Positions 9,645-18,329 of a stretch of DNA of 38,947 bases are shown in pieces. Source of the stretch: Albidovulum sp. (GTDB taxonomy: Bacteria; Pseudomonadota; Alphaproteobacteria; Rhodobacterales; Rhodobacteraceae); the NCBI GenBank assembly GCA_026989275.1, contig JALSJQ010000049.1:1-38947 (forward strand), in the 5' to 3' direction. Position 1 is the first letter of the stretch, and the number at the start of each line of letters is the position of its first letter. The notes beneath the pieces were generated by a model. The model was not told where the DNA came from. It ran no database searches and saw nothing but the letters and a program-made list of their open reading frames with translations. The translations under genes were made by a program, and so were the position numbers.

Positions 9645-10184
9645 TCAGGCACCGGCCGGCACCAGCACCGTCACCGCGCGGCGGTTCTGGGCCCAGCACC
9701 GTTCGGCCGAGCAGAGCGCCACCGGCCGTTCCTTGCCGTAACTTACCGTCTTGAGCCGACGGGCCGCCACCCCCTGGGCGACGAGATAGTCGCGCACCGC
9801 CGCCGCCCGCCGCGCCCCGAGCGCGAGGTTGTATTCGCGCGTGCCGCGCTCGTCCGTGTGCCCCTCGATGACGGCATCATATTCGGGGTTGTCCATCAAC
9901 CAGCGGGCCTGGGCGTCGAGAATCGCCATGGCCTCGGGGGAAAGGGTGGACTGGTCGGTGGCGAAGAAGACCCGATCGCCCACCGTGTCCTTGAAATAGG
10001 CGGGCGAATTGGGCGCCGCGGTGCCACCGCCGGCGCCGCCGCCGAACCGTTCCCCCGGAATCTGCCCGGTGCAGGCGGCGAGAAACGGCCCTGCCGCCAG
10101 AAGAAGCCAGCGGCGCGAGATACGCCCGGGCGCATCCGCGCCCGTGCCCCCCTCCGGTCCGGTAGTCGTCTCGATGCGTGTCAT
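9645..10184 (-). CDS. pal: Peptidoglycan-associated lipoprotein
   Basis: A 179-residue outer-membrane lipoprotein that binds peptidoglycan and TolB and tethers the envelope at the division site. The N-terminus has twin arginines (SRRWLLLAAGPFLAAC) and a lipobox LAAC with lipidated Cys38. After a Gly-rich linker, the OmpA-like domain spans ~70-176 and contains VFFATDQSTL and the diaminopimelate-binding signature TDERGTREYNLALGARRA. The start at 10184 is preferred because AGGAGA lies 9-10 bases upstream; two possible in-frame ATGs lie further upstream but without spacing that fits. It follows tolB after 70 bases. Confidence 0.96.
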   Translation of the reverse strand: MTRIETTTGPEGGTGADAPGRISRRWLLLAAGPFLAACTGQIPGERFGGGAGGGTAAPNSPAYFKDTVGDRVFFATDQSTLSPEAMAILDAQARWLMDNPEYDAVIEGHTDERGTREYNLALGARRAAAVRDYLVAQGVAARRLKTVSYGKERPVALCSAERCWAQNRRAVTVLVPAGA

Positions 10185-10254
10185 ACGTCCATTCTCCTGC
10201 ATGTTTCCCGTGGCGGGATGCCCGAACGCACCCCGATGATCGTCGCCCGTACCG

Positions 10255-11610
10255 TCATGGCAGAAGGCCGCTCCAGGACGGGTCGGAAGCCGGCCCCGGC
10301 GTCGGCAGACGGCGCAGGTTGCGCCCGTTGATGTTGACCGTGAAGAGCGCGGGCGTGCCGGCCTCGCCCGGAGGCTCACGGAAGAAGACGATCACCCGCC
10401 CGTTCGGCGCCCAGCTCGGCCCCTCGTCGAGGAAGGAGGTGGTCAACAGCCTTTCGTCGGAGCCGTCGGGTCGCATGATGCCGATATGGAATCGGCCCCT
10501 GCTCTGCCGCGTGAAGGCGATCCGGTCGCCGCGGGGCGACCATGCGGGCGAGCCGTAGCGCCCCGGCCCGAAGCTGATGCGCTGCGCCTCGCCACCTTCG
10601 CCCGGCATGACATAGAGCTGCGGGCTGCCGGAGCGGTCGGACACGAAGACGATGCGTCGGCCGTCGGGCGAAAAGCTCGCCTCGGTATCGATGCCGGGGG
10701 AGCGCGTGAGCCGGGTGCGGGCCCCGCTTGCCAGATCGAGCTTGTAGAGATCGACATTGCCGGCCACGATCGCCGAATAGATTACCGTGCGGCCGTCGGG
10801 AGAGAGCCTCGGGGCGAAGCTCATCGTCGCCCCCGGAGCCAGAAGGCGGCTGCGGGCGGTGGCGAGGTCGATCATCGCCGCCCGCGGCGCGCCGCCGGCA
10901 TAGCTCGTATAGACGATGCGCTTCCCGTCGGACGAAAGATGGGGCGATAGCACCAGCGCACGCCCGTCGGTCAGATAGCGCAGACCGGCCCCGTCCTGAT
11001 CCATGATGGCGATGCGCTTGATCCGCCGCCCCTTGGGACCGGCTTCGGCGACGAAGGCGATGCGACTGTCGAAATAGCCCTTCTCGCCGGTGATCCGTTC
11101 GAAAACGGAATCGGCGATCTTGTGGGCGATGCGGCGCCATTGCCCGCGGCGGGCGGAGAAACGCATCCCTTCGCCCATCGGCTGACCGGCGAAGATGTCG
11201 TGGAGGCGAAACTTGACCGTGACCCGGTCGCCGCTGACCGACACCGCCCCCGTCACCAGCCCCTGGGCGTTGATCGCCCGCCAGTCGTCATAGCTGACGC
11301 GGGCATCGAAGGAGGTGATGCGGGCGAGATGGGCTTCGGGTGGCAGCACCCGGAAGAGCCCGGACCTTTCGAGATCGGCCCCGATCACCCGGGGAATGTC
11401 CTCCGCGAGCCGTCCTGCGCCCGGCCCTTCGGCGATGAAGAGCGGAATGGCGATCGGAACCGGCTGGCTCACCCCTTCGGTGATGGTGATGCGCAGCGGA
11501 GGCCGCGCCTCCTGGGCATCGACCACCGCAATTCCCGCTCCGGCAAGACCGAGAACAAGGGCAAGGATGACGCTCAGGCGTTTGATGACAGGCGTGATCA
11601 CTTCAGACAT
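10255..11610 (-). CDS. tolB: Tol-Pal system beta-propeller protein TolB
   Basis: This 451-residue periplasmic protein shuttles between Pal and TolA and controls Pal mobilisation. A signal peptide occupies roughly residues 1-33 (hydrophobic core [17 protein letters not shown], cleavage near VDAQ). Next comes the N-terminal alpha/beta domain ([21 protein letters not shown]), and the C-terminal half is a beta-propeller of repeated SPDGRxI blades, such as [11 protein letters not shown] and [15 protein letters not shown]. The ATG at 11610 overlaps the TGA of tolA by one base (TGATG), pointing to translational coupling, so earlier in-frame starts are rejected. Confidence 0.97.
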   Translation of the reverse strand: MSEVITPVIKRLSVILALVLGLAGAGIAVVDAQEARPPLRITITEGVSQPVPIAIPLFIAEGPGAGRLAEDIPRVIGADLERSGLFRVLPPEAHLARITSFDARVSYDDWRAINAQGLVTGAVSVSGDRVTVKFRLHDIFAGQPMGEGMRFSARRGQWRRIAHKIADSVFERITGEKGYFDSRIAFVAEAGPKGRRIKRIAIMDQDGAGLRYLTDGRALVLSPHLSSDGKRIVYTSYAGGAPRAAMIDLATARSRLLAPGATMSFAPRLSPDGRTVIYSAIVAGNVDLYKLDLASGARTRLTRSPGIDTEASFSPDGRRIVFVSDRSGSPQLYVMPGEGGEAQRISFGPGRYGSPAWSPRGDRIAFTRQSRGRFHIGIMRPDGSDERLLTTSFLDEGPSWAPNGRVIVFFREPPGEAGTPALFTVNINGRNLRRLPTPGPASDPSWSGLLP

Positions 11611-12875
11611 CACTGGATCCCCATCCTGGCGAGATCGAAGGTGATCTCCATTTCCCGCCACGCCTCGTAACGGTCGGCCGGCAGGTCGAAATCGTTCTGG
11701 CAGAAGATAACCGCTCGCTTCGCGGTCTCATAGGCCGTTCGCTGGGCCCTGTCGCTTCCCGGCGAAATCCCGACCAGGGAGATCGCGTTCGGATCGATCC
11801 GTCCATCGGGCGAGAAGCGCACCCGCAAGGTGACGGTGATCCGCCGCGCCTCCTCGCCGAGCGCGCGGACATTCCAGCACCGGCGCAGGGCGCTCCGCAG
11901 CCGCTCGACATCACCCGGATCGAGCGAGGGCCGCGGCGTCGGCAGGGCCCGGGCCGAGGTGGTGGCTGCGTCGGCCTCGGCCCAGGCCAGGAGCTCCTCG
12001 ATGGTGGCCACGGGCGCGGCGGGGGCGGCGGGGAGCTCCCGGCCCGGCGAATTCACCTGCGCCTTCCTCGGCGCCGGCCGGGGCGGACGACCGCGCGGGC
12101 GCAGCGAACGGGCCGGGGCCAGCCGGCCAAGCCCGGCATCGGCTTCGGCCACGGGAACGGGCGCCGCCTCCTCCGGCGGGGCGGGCGGCGTCTTCACCGG
12201 CGAACGGGGCGCCGCGTCGGCAGGCCGGGCGCCGGTCGCTTCGGCATCAGGAGCGGGCGGTCTTTCGGGCCGCGGCGTGCTCAGATCGACCTTGGGAACG
12301 AAGCGTGGCCCCTCGTCGAGCGCCGCCAGCATGTCGGGCGAGCCCGTGGGGCCTTCGGGGATCCGATCCACCTCCCCCGGGGTCGGCCGGGGCGGCAGCG
12401 GGCCGGTCTCGGCGATCTCGCTCCGGCCGATCTCGGGTTTTTCGGGCAGGGTGACATCGCCCGGAAGCGGCGGCGGCGTCACCGCCTCGGGCGGCCGGTC
12501 GGCTGCAAGATCGGTGCGACCGGGCACCGGTGCCGAAGCGGGGGCCGGCCCGATCGCGGGCCGGGGGCGGGCCGGCGGCGCTTCCTCGCGGGCCGGCGCC
12601 GGGGTCGGTCGCGCCGGTTGAGGAGCGGGCGGCAGGGACGGCGCCGCGAGGCTGCGCGCGGCAAGTTCGGCCTCGCTGACGACGGCGACGTCGGTGATCG
12701 TCAGTTCGGGAGGCGGGCGCCGCGGCGCCCACCACTCTCCGGCCAGGATGGCCGCGAGCAGAAGGCCGTGGCCTGCCAGCGATATGATCAGCCCCGTGCG
12801 CACCGTCTCGACCGTCCTGCCCATGCCATTGCATTCATCCGCGCCTGCCCCGAGCATCTCCGATGCGGCCGTCAT
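11610..12875 (-). CDS. tolA: TolA-like energy-transducing envelope protein
   Basis: This 421-residue protein links the inner-membrane TolQR motor to periplasmic TolB/Pal. It has a short cytoplasmic N-terminus, one membrane helix at about 27-47 ([19 protein letters not shown]), a long Pro/Ala/Arg-rich periplasmic linker to ~330, and a C-terminal TonB/TolA-type domain with [12 protein letters not shown] and [13 protein letters not shown]. The middle is a proline-rich rod, not the Lys/Ala-rich helix of enteric TolA. The start at 12875 forms an ATGA overlap with the tolR stop and is chosen for that reason; a later ATG (residue 18) is the alternative. The identity depends partly on gene order. Confidence 0.92.
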   Translation of the reverse strand: MTAASEMLGAGADECNGMGRTVETVRTGLIISLAGHGLLLAAILAGEWWAPRRPPPELTITDVAVVSEAELAARSLAAPSLPPAPQPARPTPAPAREEAPPARPRPAIGPAPASAPVPGRTDLAADRPPEAVTPPPLPGDVTLPEKPEIGRSEIAETGPLPPRPTPGEVDRIPEGPTGSPDMLAALDEGPRFVPKVDLSTPRPERPPAPDAEATGARPADAAPRSPVKTPPAPPEEAAPVPVAEADAGLGRLAPARSLRPRGRPPRPAPRKAQVNSPGRELPAAPAAPVATIEELLAWAEADAATTSARALPTPRPSLDPGDVERLRSALRRCWNVRALGEEARRITVTLRVRFSPDGRIDPNAISLVGISPGSDRAQRTAYETAKRAVIFCQNDFDLPADRYEAWREMEITFDLARMGIQ

Positions 12876-13405
12876 TCGCTCCCGGCCCGGTCGGAGCCCC
12901 GGGCCGCAGCGCCGCCCGCGGCCTCCTTTTCCGTCTCCTTCCCTGCAGCGGAGGAGGCGGAAGGACCTTCCTGCGCGGTGACGAGGGCGAGATCCCTGAA
13001 ACCGGCGGCATCGAGCGCCCCCATCAGCCGCATGACATCGCCATAGGGAATCGCACCGTCGGCCCTGAGATAGATCCGCTTCGAGCGCCGCTCGGCGAGC
13101 ACGGCCCTGAGCCGCCCCACCAGCTCCGCCGCCGCCACCTCCCGATCCTGGAGGACGAGCCGTCCGTCGGCCGTGAGTGTCAGGGTGAGGGGCGGCTCCT
13201 CGGGCTCCACCGGCAGCGGGCCGGCCTCCGTCTTCGGCAGATCGACATCGACCCCCACGGTCAGCATCGGCGCCGCCACCATGAAGATGACGAGGAGCAC
13301 CAGCATCACGTCCACCATCGGCGTGACGTTGATCTCGGCGATCGGGCGATGGCGCCTGAAGCGCCCGTGCCGCCCGCCACCCGCGCTGCCGCCGAACCCT
13401 GCCAT
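12872..13405 (-). CDS. tolR: Tol-Pal motor subunit TolR (ExbD/TolR family)
   Basis: A 177-residue inner-membrane protein that works with TolQ as a proton-driven motor. Visible are a Gly/Arg-rich N-terminus, one membrane helix at ~28-49 with the family motif EINVTPMVDVMLVLLVIFMV including the essential Asp32, and a periplasmic domain ending near residue 145 (RLMGALDAAGFRDLALVT). A charged and Ala-rich tail of about 30 residues follows and is longer than usual. The gene starts 3 bases after tolQ and ends in a 4-base overlap with tolA. Confidence 0.97.
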   Translation of the reverse strand: MAGFGGSAGGGRHGRFRRHRPIAEINVTPMVDVMLVLLVIFMVAAPMLTVGVDVDLPKTEAGPLPVEPEEPPLTLTLTADGRLVLQDREVAAAELVGRLRAVLAERRSKRIYLRADGAIPYGDVMRLMGALDAAGFRDLALVTAQEGPSASSAAGKETEKEAAGGAAARGSDRAGSE

Positions 13406-13408
13406 CGC

Positions 13409-14104
13409 TCAGTCTCCCAGCTGCCGCGAAAGGATGGTCGAGAGCTCCTCGGCGAAGGCCTCGTATTCGGCCAGCAGCCGGTCGGTGTCGGCCGAGAGCT
13501 TGTTGTAGAAGATCACCGCCGGAATGGCCGCGAAGAGACCGAGCGCCGTGGCCACGAGGGCCTCGGCGATGCCCGGAGCGACGACGGCGAGGTTGGTGTT
13601 GGCTTCGCGGGCGATTTCCTCGAAGGCGGTCTTGATGCCCCAGACGGTGCCGAAAAGGCCGATGAAGGGGGCGGTCGAACCCACCGTCGCCAGCACGCGC
13701 AGCCCCTGCTCGAGCCTGTCGGCCTCGCGCATGATCGCCACCCGCATCACCCGTTCGATACGGGCGACGGCGCCGGGCACGAGCCCGCCATCCTCGCGGT
13801 TCGACTGTTTCCACTCCGCCATGGCGGCCACGAAGATCCGCTCGAGGCCCCGCCTCGGCGCCTGCACCATCTCCTCGAACAGCTCCGCCAGCGAGCGTCC
13901 CGACCAGAAGGTGGCGTCGAAACGCGCCAGATTGCGCCGCGCAACCCGCAGATCGATGAGTTTCTGGATGATGATCGCCCAGCTCCAGACCGAGGCGATG
14001 CCGAGGATCACCATCACCGCCTTCACCGTCGGCGTGGCCTGCCAGAACAGCGTCCACAGCGAAAAATCGACCCCGCGGGCCGCATCGAGAATGTCCGTTT
14101 CCAT
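13409..14104 (-). CDS. tolQ: Tol-Pal motor subunit TolQ (MotA/TolQ/ExbB family)
   Basis: This 231-residue inner-membrane proton-channel subunit forms the stator-like motor with TolR that energises TolA. Three membrane helices are visible: ~17-42, ~140-160 containing GSTAPFIGLFGTVWGIKTAF, and ~173-197 containing GIAEALVATALGLFAAIPAV. The GLFGTVWGI motif is characteristic of the family. It is the first Tol gene after the ybgC stop, with a 249-base spacer holding a promoter candidate, so the tol genes may be transcribed independently of ruvCAB-ybgC. Confidence 0.97.
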   Translation of the reverse strand: METDILDAARGVDFSLWTLFWQATPTVKAVMVILGIASVWSWAIIIQKLIDLRVARRNLARFDATFWSGRSLAELFEEMVQAPRRGLERIFVAAMAEWKQSNREDGGLVPGAVARIERVMRVAIMREADRLEQGLRVLATVGSTAPFIGLFGTVWGIKTAFEEIAREANTNLAVVAPGIAEALVATALGLFAAIPAVIFYNKLSADTDRLLAEYEAFAEELSTILSRQLGD

Positions 14105-14319
14105 CGCTCCTGCCCTGAAACCTGCCTGTCTGCGCCCTGCCGTTGCCTCCGTCGAACGCCCCGGGGGCTTCCACTCCGGCGCGCCCGGCGCGCCGCAAGG
14201 CGCCCTGCCTGCCTCTTTCTTCCCGCGGCCTGCCGTTCAGGCCGCCCTTCCGTCGCGCTGCGTCGCCCCGGCCGGCAGCCCTCGCGAAGAACGCCCGGCC
14301 ACGGGCACGCGCCCTCGGG

Positions 14320-14348
14320 AGAATAGCCACTTTCGCCGACGCGACCAA
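14320..14348 (-). promoter_or_regulatory. Candidate promoter of the tolQRAB-pal-cpoB genes
   Basis: On the minus strand TTGGTC (14348-14343) and TATTCT (14325-14320) are separated by exactly 17 bases, just after the ybgC stop. This gives a long leader of about 210 bases before tolQ. The hexamers are moderate matches to the housekeeping consensus. Confidence 0.4.
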
Positions 14349-14353
14349 CCGCT

Positions 14354-14797
14354 TCACGCATTCTTGTCGGCAAAGGCCCCGCCTCCGGCCAGTTTGTGGC
14401 GAATTTCTGCCGGAATCCGCACCGGCCGGCCGCTCTCCTCCAGACAGGCGATCTCGACCCGGGCCGAAAAGAGCCGCTCCGCACCACGCAACACATCCTG
14501 TTCGAGGACGATCCGCGCCCCGGTCACGGCAACGGTGCGGGTTTCCACCGTCAGAAGATCGTCGAACCGGGCCGGCCGATGGTAGTCGGCCGCAAGGCGA
14601 CGAACGGCGAAGACCAGCCTCTCCCGCTCCTTCATCGCCCGCTGGTCGATGCCGAACGTGCGCAGCATTTCCGAACGGGCCCGCTCGATGAAGCGCAGAT
14701 AGTTGGCATAATAGACGATGCCGGCAAGATCGGTGTCCTCGTAATAGACCCGAACGGGAAAGCGGTGCGTCCTGCGTCCCTCCTGCGCCCGTGCCAT
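14354..14797 (-). CDS. ybgC: Tol-Pal-associated acyl-CoA thioesterase YbgC
   Basis: A 147-residue hot-dog-fold thioesterase of the 4-hydroxybenzoyl-CoA thioesterase family that hydrolyses acyl-CoA and is linked to phospholipid metabolism at the inner membrane. The hallmark YYEDTDLAGIVYYANYLRF near residues 18-36 includes the catalytic Asp. The strand ARIVLEQDVLRGAERLFSA and the end match the family length. The gene starts 12 bases after the ruvB stop and precedes tolQ, the usual arrangement. Confidence 0.96.
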   Translation of the reverse strand: MARAQEGRRTHRFPVRVYYEDTDLAGIVYYANYLRFIERARSEMLRTFGIDQRAMKERERLVFAVRRLAADYHRPARFDDLLTVETRTVAVTGARIVLEQDVLRGAERLFSARVEIACLEESGRPVRIPAEIRHKLAGGGAFADKNA

Positions 14798-14809
14798 GTC
14801 CTGCCGCCC

Positions 14810-15868
14810 TCACCCCTTGCCGCCGCCGAAGAGGTCGGGGGCGGCGGCGCGGCCGGGAGCGGCGGGTGCGGGCAGGCCGAGATGGCGCCAGCCCTTTTCC
14901 GCCAGCATCCGCCCGCGCGGCGTGCGCTGGATCAGCCCCTGCTGCAGCAGATAGGGCTCGATCACCTCCTCGATGGCGTCGCGGCTTTCGCTCATGGCGG
15001 CGGCGATCGTCTCGACGCCGACCGGCCCACCGCCGTAATTCTCGGCGATGATGGAAAGATAGCGCCGGTCGGCCGCGTCGAGCCCGAGCCCGTCAACCCC
15101 GAGCCGGTCGAGCGCGCCGGCGGCCAGCTCCCGGGTTATGCAGCCGTCGGCCTCCACGAGCGCGAAATCGACCACCCGCCGCAGGAGCCGGCCGGCGATG
15201 CGCGGCGTGCCGCGGGCACGACGGGCGATCTCCTCGGCCCCGTCCTCGCTGATGCCCACCCCGAGCAGCGCGGCGCCGCGGGTCACGATCCGGTGCAGCT
15301 CTCCCACGGTGTAGAACTGGAGCCGCACCGGAATGCCGAACCGGTCGCGCAGGGGGGTCGTCAAGAGGCCGAGCCGCGTCGTCGCCCCGACGAGGGTGAA
15401 AGGCTGGAGCTCGATGCGCACCGTCCGCGCCGCCGGCCCCTCGCCGATCACGAGATCGAGCTCGAAATCCTCCATCGCCGGATAGAGCACCTCCTCGACC
15501 GCCGGGTTGAGGCGGTGAATTTCGTCGATGAAGAGCACGTCGCGCGGCTCGAGATTGGTCAGGATCGCCGCCAGATCCCCCGCCCGGGCCAGCACCGGCC
15601 CCGACGTCATGCGGAAGTTGACTCCGAGTTCGCGGGCGATGATCTGGGCCAGCGTGGTCTTTCCGAGGCCGGGGGGACCGTGAAAGAGGGTGTGGTCCAT
15701 CGCCTCGCCGCGGCGCCGGGCGCTCTCGATGAAGACGGCGAGATTGGCCCGCGCCTCGGCCTGGCCGACGAAATCGGTAAGCCGTTGCGGACGCAGCGCC
15801 CGGTCGGCATCCTCGGGCAGCGCCTCGGCTCTCACGATCGGATCGGGCTCATGCATCCTGTCGCTCAT
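14810..15868 (-). CDS. ruvB: Holliday junction branch migration helicase RuvB
   Basis: This 352-residue AAA+ motor drives branch migration of Holliday junctions with RuvA. Seen: the N-terminal [11 protein letters not shown], Walker [10 protein letters not shown] at ~64-72, Walker [10 protein letters not shown], sensor motif [18 protein letters not shown], arginine-finger region, and the C-terminal winged helix ending in [18 protein letters not shown] short Gly/Ala/Pro tail of about 20 residues follows. It is 86 bases downstream of ruvA. Confidence 0.98.
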   Translation of the reverse strand: MSDRMHEPDPIVRAEALPEDADRALRPQRLTDFVGQAEARANLAVFIESARRRGEAMDHTLFHGPPGLGKTTLAQIIARELGVNFRMTSGPVLARAGDLAAILTNLEPRDVLFIDEIHRLNPAVEEVLYPAMEDFELDLVIGEGPAARTVRIELQPFTLVGATTRLGLLTTPLRDRFGIPVRLQFYTVGELHRIVTRGAALLGVGISEDGAEEIARRARGTPRIAGRLLRRVVDFALVEADGCITRELAAGALDRLGVDGLGLDAADRRYLSIIAENYGGGPVGVETIAAAMSESRDAIEEVIEPYLLQQGLIQRTPRGRMLAEKGWRHLGLPAPAAPGRAAAPDLFGGGKG

Positions 15869-15954
15869 CCTCGTCGCCGCTCCGCCGGCCCGCTCCCGTC
15901 AGCCGCCGTGCGCCCTTTCCCCCGTCCTCGCCCCGGCCACGCCCGGAGCGCCGG

Positions 15955-16665
15955 TCATCCCGCTTCGGGGGCCAGGCGGCGCAGGGCGCTGCGGATGAGG
16001 GCGGCCGTGTCGGCCTCGGAGCTCTCCTCGAGCGCGGCGGCCACGGCGGCGGCGGCCTCGCCCTGTCCATAGCCGAGATTGACGAGGGCGGAAAGCGCCT
16101 CGCCCTGGGCCTTCGCCCGCGCCCGGGCGGCATCACCCTGCCGCCCCCCCTGCCCCGCCGGCGCGCCCGGGGCCGTTCGTGGCTCCGCCGCCCCCCCTTC
16201 CGGGGCGGGGTCGGGCACGGGCACGGCCTCCTCCTGCGGCATCTCCGCCGCCATCGCCATGACGGCCGGAGCCTTGTCCCCAAGCTCGTTGACGATGCGC
16301 TGTGCGAGCTTCGGGCCGATGCCGGGCGCAGCCTTGATGGCGGCGAAATCGCCAAGGGCGATGGCCCGGCTCACCCCTTCGGCACCGAGCGTGCCGAGAA
16401 TCGCCAGGGCGCCCTTCGCCCCGACCCCCTGGACGGTGACGAGCAGCCGGTGCCATTCGCGCTCGGCGAGGGACAGGAAACCGTAGAGCCGCAGGAGATC
16501 CTCACGCACCAGAAGATCGGTATAGAGCACCACGCTGCCACCCCGCGGCGGCAGGGCGGCCAGGGTGCGCTCCGAACAATGCACCTCGTAGCCAACGCCG
16601 CCCACGTCGATCAGGAGTTGATCGGGCCCCTTCCAGACGATCCGCCCCGCGAGCCGCCCGATCAT
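15955..16665 (-). CDS. ruvA: Holliday junction branch migration protein RuvA
   Basis: A 236-residue tetrameric protein that binds the four-way junction and recruits RuvB. Domain I ([28 protein letters not shown]) is an OB-fold, domain II has the two helix-hairpin-helix motifs ([15 protein letters not shown] and [16 protein letters not shown]), and domain III ([24 protein letters not shown]) contacts RuvB. The linker between domains II and III (about residues 142-188) is a long Pro/Ala/Gly-rich stretch that makes the protein longer than the ~200 residues of E. coli RuvA. Its ATG overlaps the ruvC stop by 4 bases. Confidence 0.97.
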   Translation of the reverse strand: MIGRLAGRIVWKGPDQLLIDVGGVGYEVHCSERTLAALPPRGGSVVLYTDLLVREDLLRLYGFLSLAEREWHRLLVTVQGVGAKGALAILGTLGAEGVSRAIALGDFAAIKAAPGIGPKLAQRIVNELGDKAPAVMAMAAEMPQEEAVPVPDPAPEGGAAEPRTAPGAPAGQGGRQGDAARARAKAQGEALSALVNLGYGQGEAAAAVAAALEESSEADTAALIRSALRRLAPEAG

Positions 16666-17168
16666 GCCTCGAGCGCCTTCCCGATGGCGGCACGGCCGAG
16701 GCGGCCGGCGGCGAAATGGGCGTGGCAGAGAGCGACGGCGAGCGCGTCCGCCGCGTCGGGCCCGGCAATCTCGACCCCGGGCAGCTGCAGGCGCACCATG
16801 TATTCGACCTGCCCCTTGTCGGCATGGCCGACCCCGACCACCGTCTTCTTGACCCGGTTCGGCGCATATTCGCCGATCGGCAGCCCGGCCCGCGCCGGCA
16901 CCAGCAAGGCCACGGCCCGCGCCTGGCCGAGCTTGAGCGTGCCGGCCGCATCGCGGTTGACGAAGGTTTCCTCGACCGCCGCCTCGTCGGGCCGGTAGCT
17001 CTCCAGAACCGATTCGAGCGCCGCGAAGAGCGCCACGAGGCGGACGGCCAGCGTCGTGCCCCGCCCCTCGGCAACGCCGTTGGCCACATGGCGGATGCGG
17101 CTGCCCGTCACCTCGATCACGCCCCAGCCGGTGCGCTGCAGGCCCGGATCGATTCCCAATATCCGCAT
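16662..17168 (-). CDS. ruvC: Crossover junction endodeoxyribonuclease RuvC
   Basis: This 168-residue RNase H-fold nuclease resolves Holliday junctions by paired nicks. The first motif [14 protein letters not shown] supplies Asp7; the others are Glu67 in VEETFVNRD and Asp138/Asp141 in [16 protein letters not shown]. The start is ATG at 17168 with ribosome binding site AGGAGG close upstream; the frame is open for another 240 bases but that part is unrelated. It is the first gene of the ruvCAB block. Confidence 0.97.
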   Translation of the reverse strand: MRILGIDPGLQRTGWGVIEVTGSRIRHVANGVAEGRGTTLAVRLVALFAALESVLESYRPDEAAVEETFVNRDAAGTLKLGQARAVALLVPARAGLPIGEYAPNRVKKTVVGVGHADKGQVEYMVRLQLPGVEIAGPDAADALAVALCHAHFAAGRLGRAAIGKALEA

Positions 17169-17282
17169 GTCGTCCTCCTGCCTCGCCACCGGGCTAGCAC
17201 GAAAGGGGAACACAGGCCAGAGAAAACCGTGCGCCCGGCCTGGCATGCCCCGATCGCGCCATGTGGCGGGTGCATGACGGGG

Positions 17283-17297
17283 ATGCCGATTCGGCAT
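17283..17297. promoter_or_regulatory. Palindrome abutting the DUF1127 promoter, possible operator
   Basis: ATGCCG-ATT-CGGCAT is a perfect 6-bp inverted repeat with a 3-base centre. It ends directly before the candidate -35 of the DUF1127 gene and lies 115 bases upstream of ruvC, so it could regulate either gene or both. Confidence 0.35.
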
Positions 17298-17326
17298 TTG
17301 TGAATCCGCCACCGCGGCCCTAGATG
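17298..17326 (+). promoter_or_regulatory. Candidate promoter of the DUF1127 gene
   Basis: TTGTGA (17298-17303) is followed after 17 bases by TAGATG (17321-17326), predicting a leader of about 105 bases. The match is moderate. In Rhodobacter, DUF1127 genes are known to be under alternative heat-shock sigma factors, so the real promoter may not follow the housekeeping consensus. Confidence 0.35.
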
Positions 17327-17327
17327 C

Positions 17328-17372
17328 CTCCTGCCCGCCGAAGACGACGGAAAGCCCGCCGGCGGGCAGGAG
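17328..17372 (+). repeat. Strong 13-bp hairpin in the DUF1127 leader
   Basis: CTCCTGCCCGCCG (17328-17340) and its exact reverse complement CGGCGGGCAGGAG (17360-17372) enclose a 19-base loop. The second arm contains GGCAGGAG, which resembles a Shine-Dalgarno sequence, but it is 67 bases before the ATG and so is not the ribosome binding site of this gene. No T-run follows, so it is unlikely to be a plain terminator. Confidence 0.55.
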
Positions 17373-17439
17373 AAACGCCCTTCCCCCATTCCGAACCGTC
17401 ACCCCGGCCACGCGCCGGGGCCCTCTTGAGGAAACGACA

Positions 17440-17673
17440 ATGGCCCTGACCGAACTTCACACCCGCCGCAGCGGCGCGGTGCCGCTCTCCACCCTCATCG
17501 CCTGGCGACTCGTCCAGGCGCTGGAAGGCGCGATCGCCTTCCTGCGGAACGAATGGGTCGTCTGGCGGACCCGCCGGGCGCTGATGGCGCTCGACGACCG
17601 CCAGCTTGCGGATATCGGCCTCTCGCGCGCCGAGATCGCGCGCTGGCGCCCCGAACGGCCGCGCATCCGCTGA
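17440..17673 (+). CDS. DUF1127 domain small protein
   Basis: This 77-residue Arg-rich protein ends in the DUF1127 (YjiS-like) signature [20 protein letters not shown] followed by SRAEIARW. In alphaproteobacteria, members are stress-induced; some bind RNA and affect small-RNA or phosphate/carbon metabolism (CcaF1 of Rhodobacter, recalled from memory). The N-terminal ~40 residues are amphipathic and specific to this copy. The ATG has TGAGGAAAC upstream. It is monocistronic, divergent from ruvC and convergent with a small membrane-protein gene. Its molecular role here is not determined. Confidence 0.88.
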   Translation: MALTELHTRRSGAVPLSTLIAWRLVQALEGAIAFLRNEWVVWRTRRALMALDDRQLADIGLSRAEIARWRPERPRIR

Positions 17674-17767
17674 GAGCCGCACCCGGTTCCGGGAGACGGC
17701 ACACAGCCTCGACGGCGCTGCGCGGCACCCGATCCGCCCTGCTTCCGGCGGCGGCACGGCGCATGGT

Positions 17768-17803
17768 GCGGGGCGGCCGCGGGCCGGCACTTCGCCGCCC
17801 CGC
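17768..17803. terminator. Hairpin between convergent DUF1127 and membrane-protein genes
   Basis: GCGGGGCGGC (17768-17777) pairs perfectly with GCCGCCCCGC (17794-17803) around a 16-base loop, 95 bases after the DUF1127 stop and 38 bases after the opposing stop. It could terminate both strands; no T-run is present. Confidence 0.4.
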
Positions 17804-17840
17804 CGAGCGAATCCCGACGGATCCCCGAGGGTGCCGCCCC

Positions 17841-18197
17841 TCACCCCTTCCCGCCGTCGCGGATCCTCTGCCACAGCCGCGCCATGGCGAGGGAGACGGG
17901 GTCGATCTGCATGATGGCGGCGACGAGTCGGGCGACCCCGCCCCGGGCGCGCTCCTCGGCGATGCTCCGCGCATAGGCGGCCGGCCCCTCATGGGCGATG
18001 ATCACGGCCTTGACGAAGAGAAAGGCGAAGGCCAGCGTCAGCACCGCCCCTGCGACGCGCACCCCCCGGCCCGCACCCCACCCGCGCGGCGAAGGGGCGT
18101 GCGCGGCCGCTGCGGCGGACGCGTCGTCCTCGTCATCCCGATTCAATGCGAGGCGGCGCAGCCTCTCGCGAAACCGGCGGCGGTTCTCGTCGTCCAT
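17841..18197 (-). CDS. Small membrane protein of unknown function
   Basis: A 118-residue protein with a basic/acidic N-terminus (ENRRRFRERLRRLALNRDDEDD), one clear membrane helix at about 45-66 (VRVAGAVLTLAFAFLFVKAVIIA) and a soluble C-terminus (VARLVAAIMQIDPVSLAMARLW). I do not know a function. It recalls uncharacterised single-helix proteins annotated near prmA in Rhodobacterales, but this is from memory. The ATG at 18197 lies 132 bases downstream of prmA, so it may share that transcript or have its own promoter. Confidence 0.72.
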   Translation of the reverse strand: MDDENRRRFRERLRRLALNRDDEDDASAAAAAHAPSPRGWGAGRGVRVAGAVLTLAFAFLFVKAVIIAHEGPAAYARSIAEERARGGVARLVAAIMQIDPVSLAMARLWQRIRDGGKG

Positions 18198-18329
18198 GCC
18201 GAGTCTTGTCCTTCTGCCCGGAGCCTCCTGCCCCGCGCTTGCATGGTAGGACTTCGCCGCGGGCGCGGCAATCCTGCCGACGCAAACGACCCTGCCGGGT
18301 GCGGAGCCGGCAGGAATCGGCCCATGGGC

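Noticed and set aside
12876-14813. Upstream extension of the tolA frame through tolR, tolQ and ybgC
   Set aside because: The extension is an out-of-frame reading of three genes with strong motifs. The ATGA overlap with tolR gives the natural tolA start.
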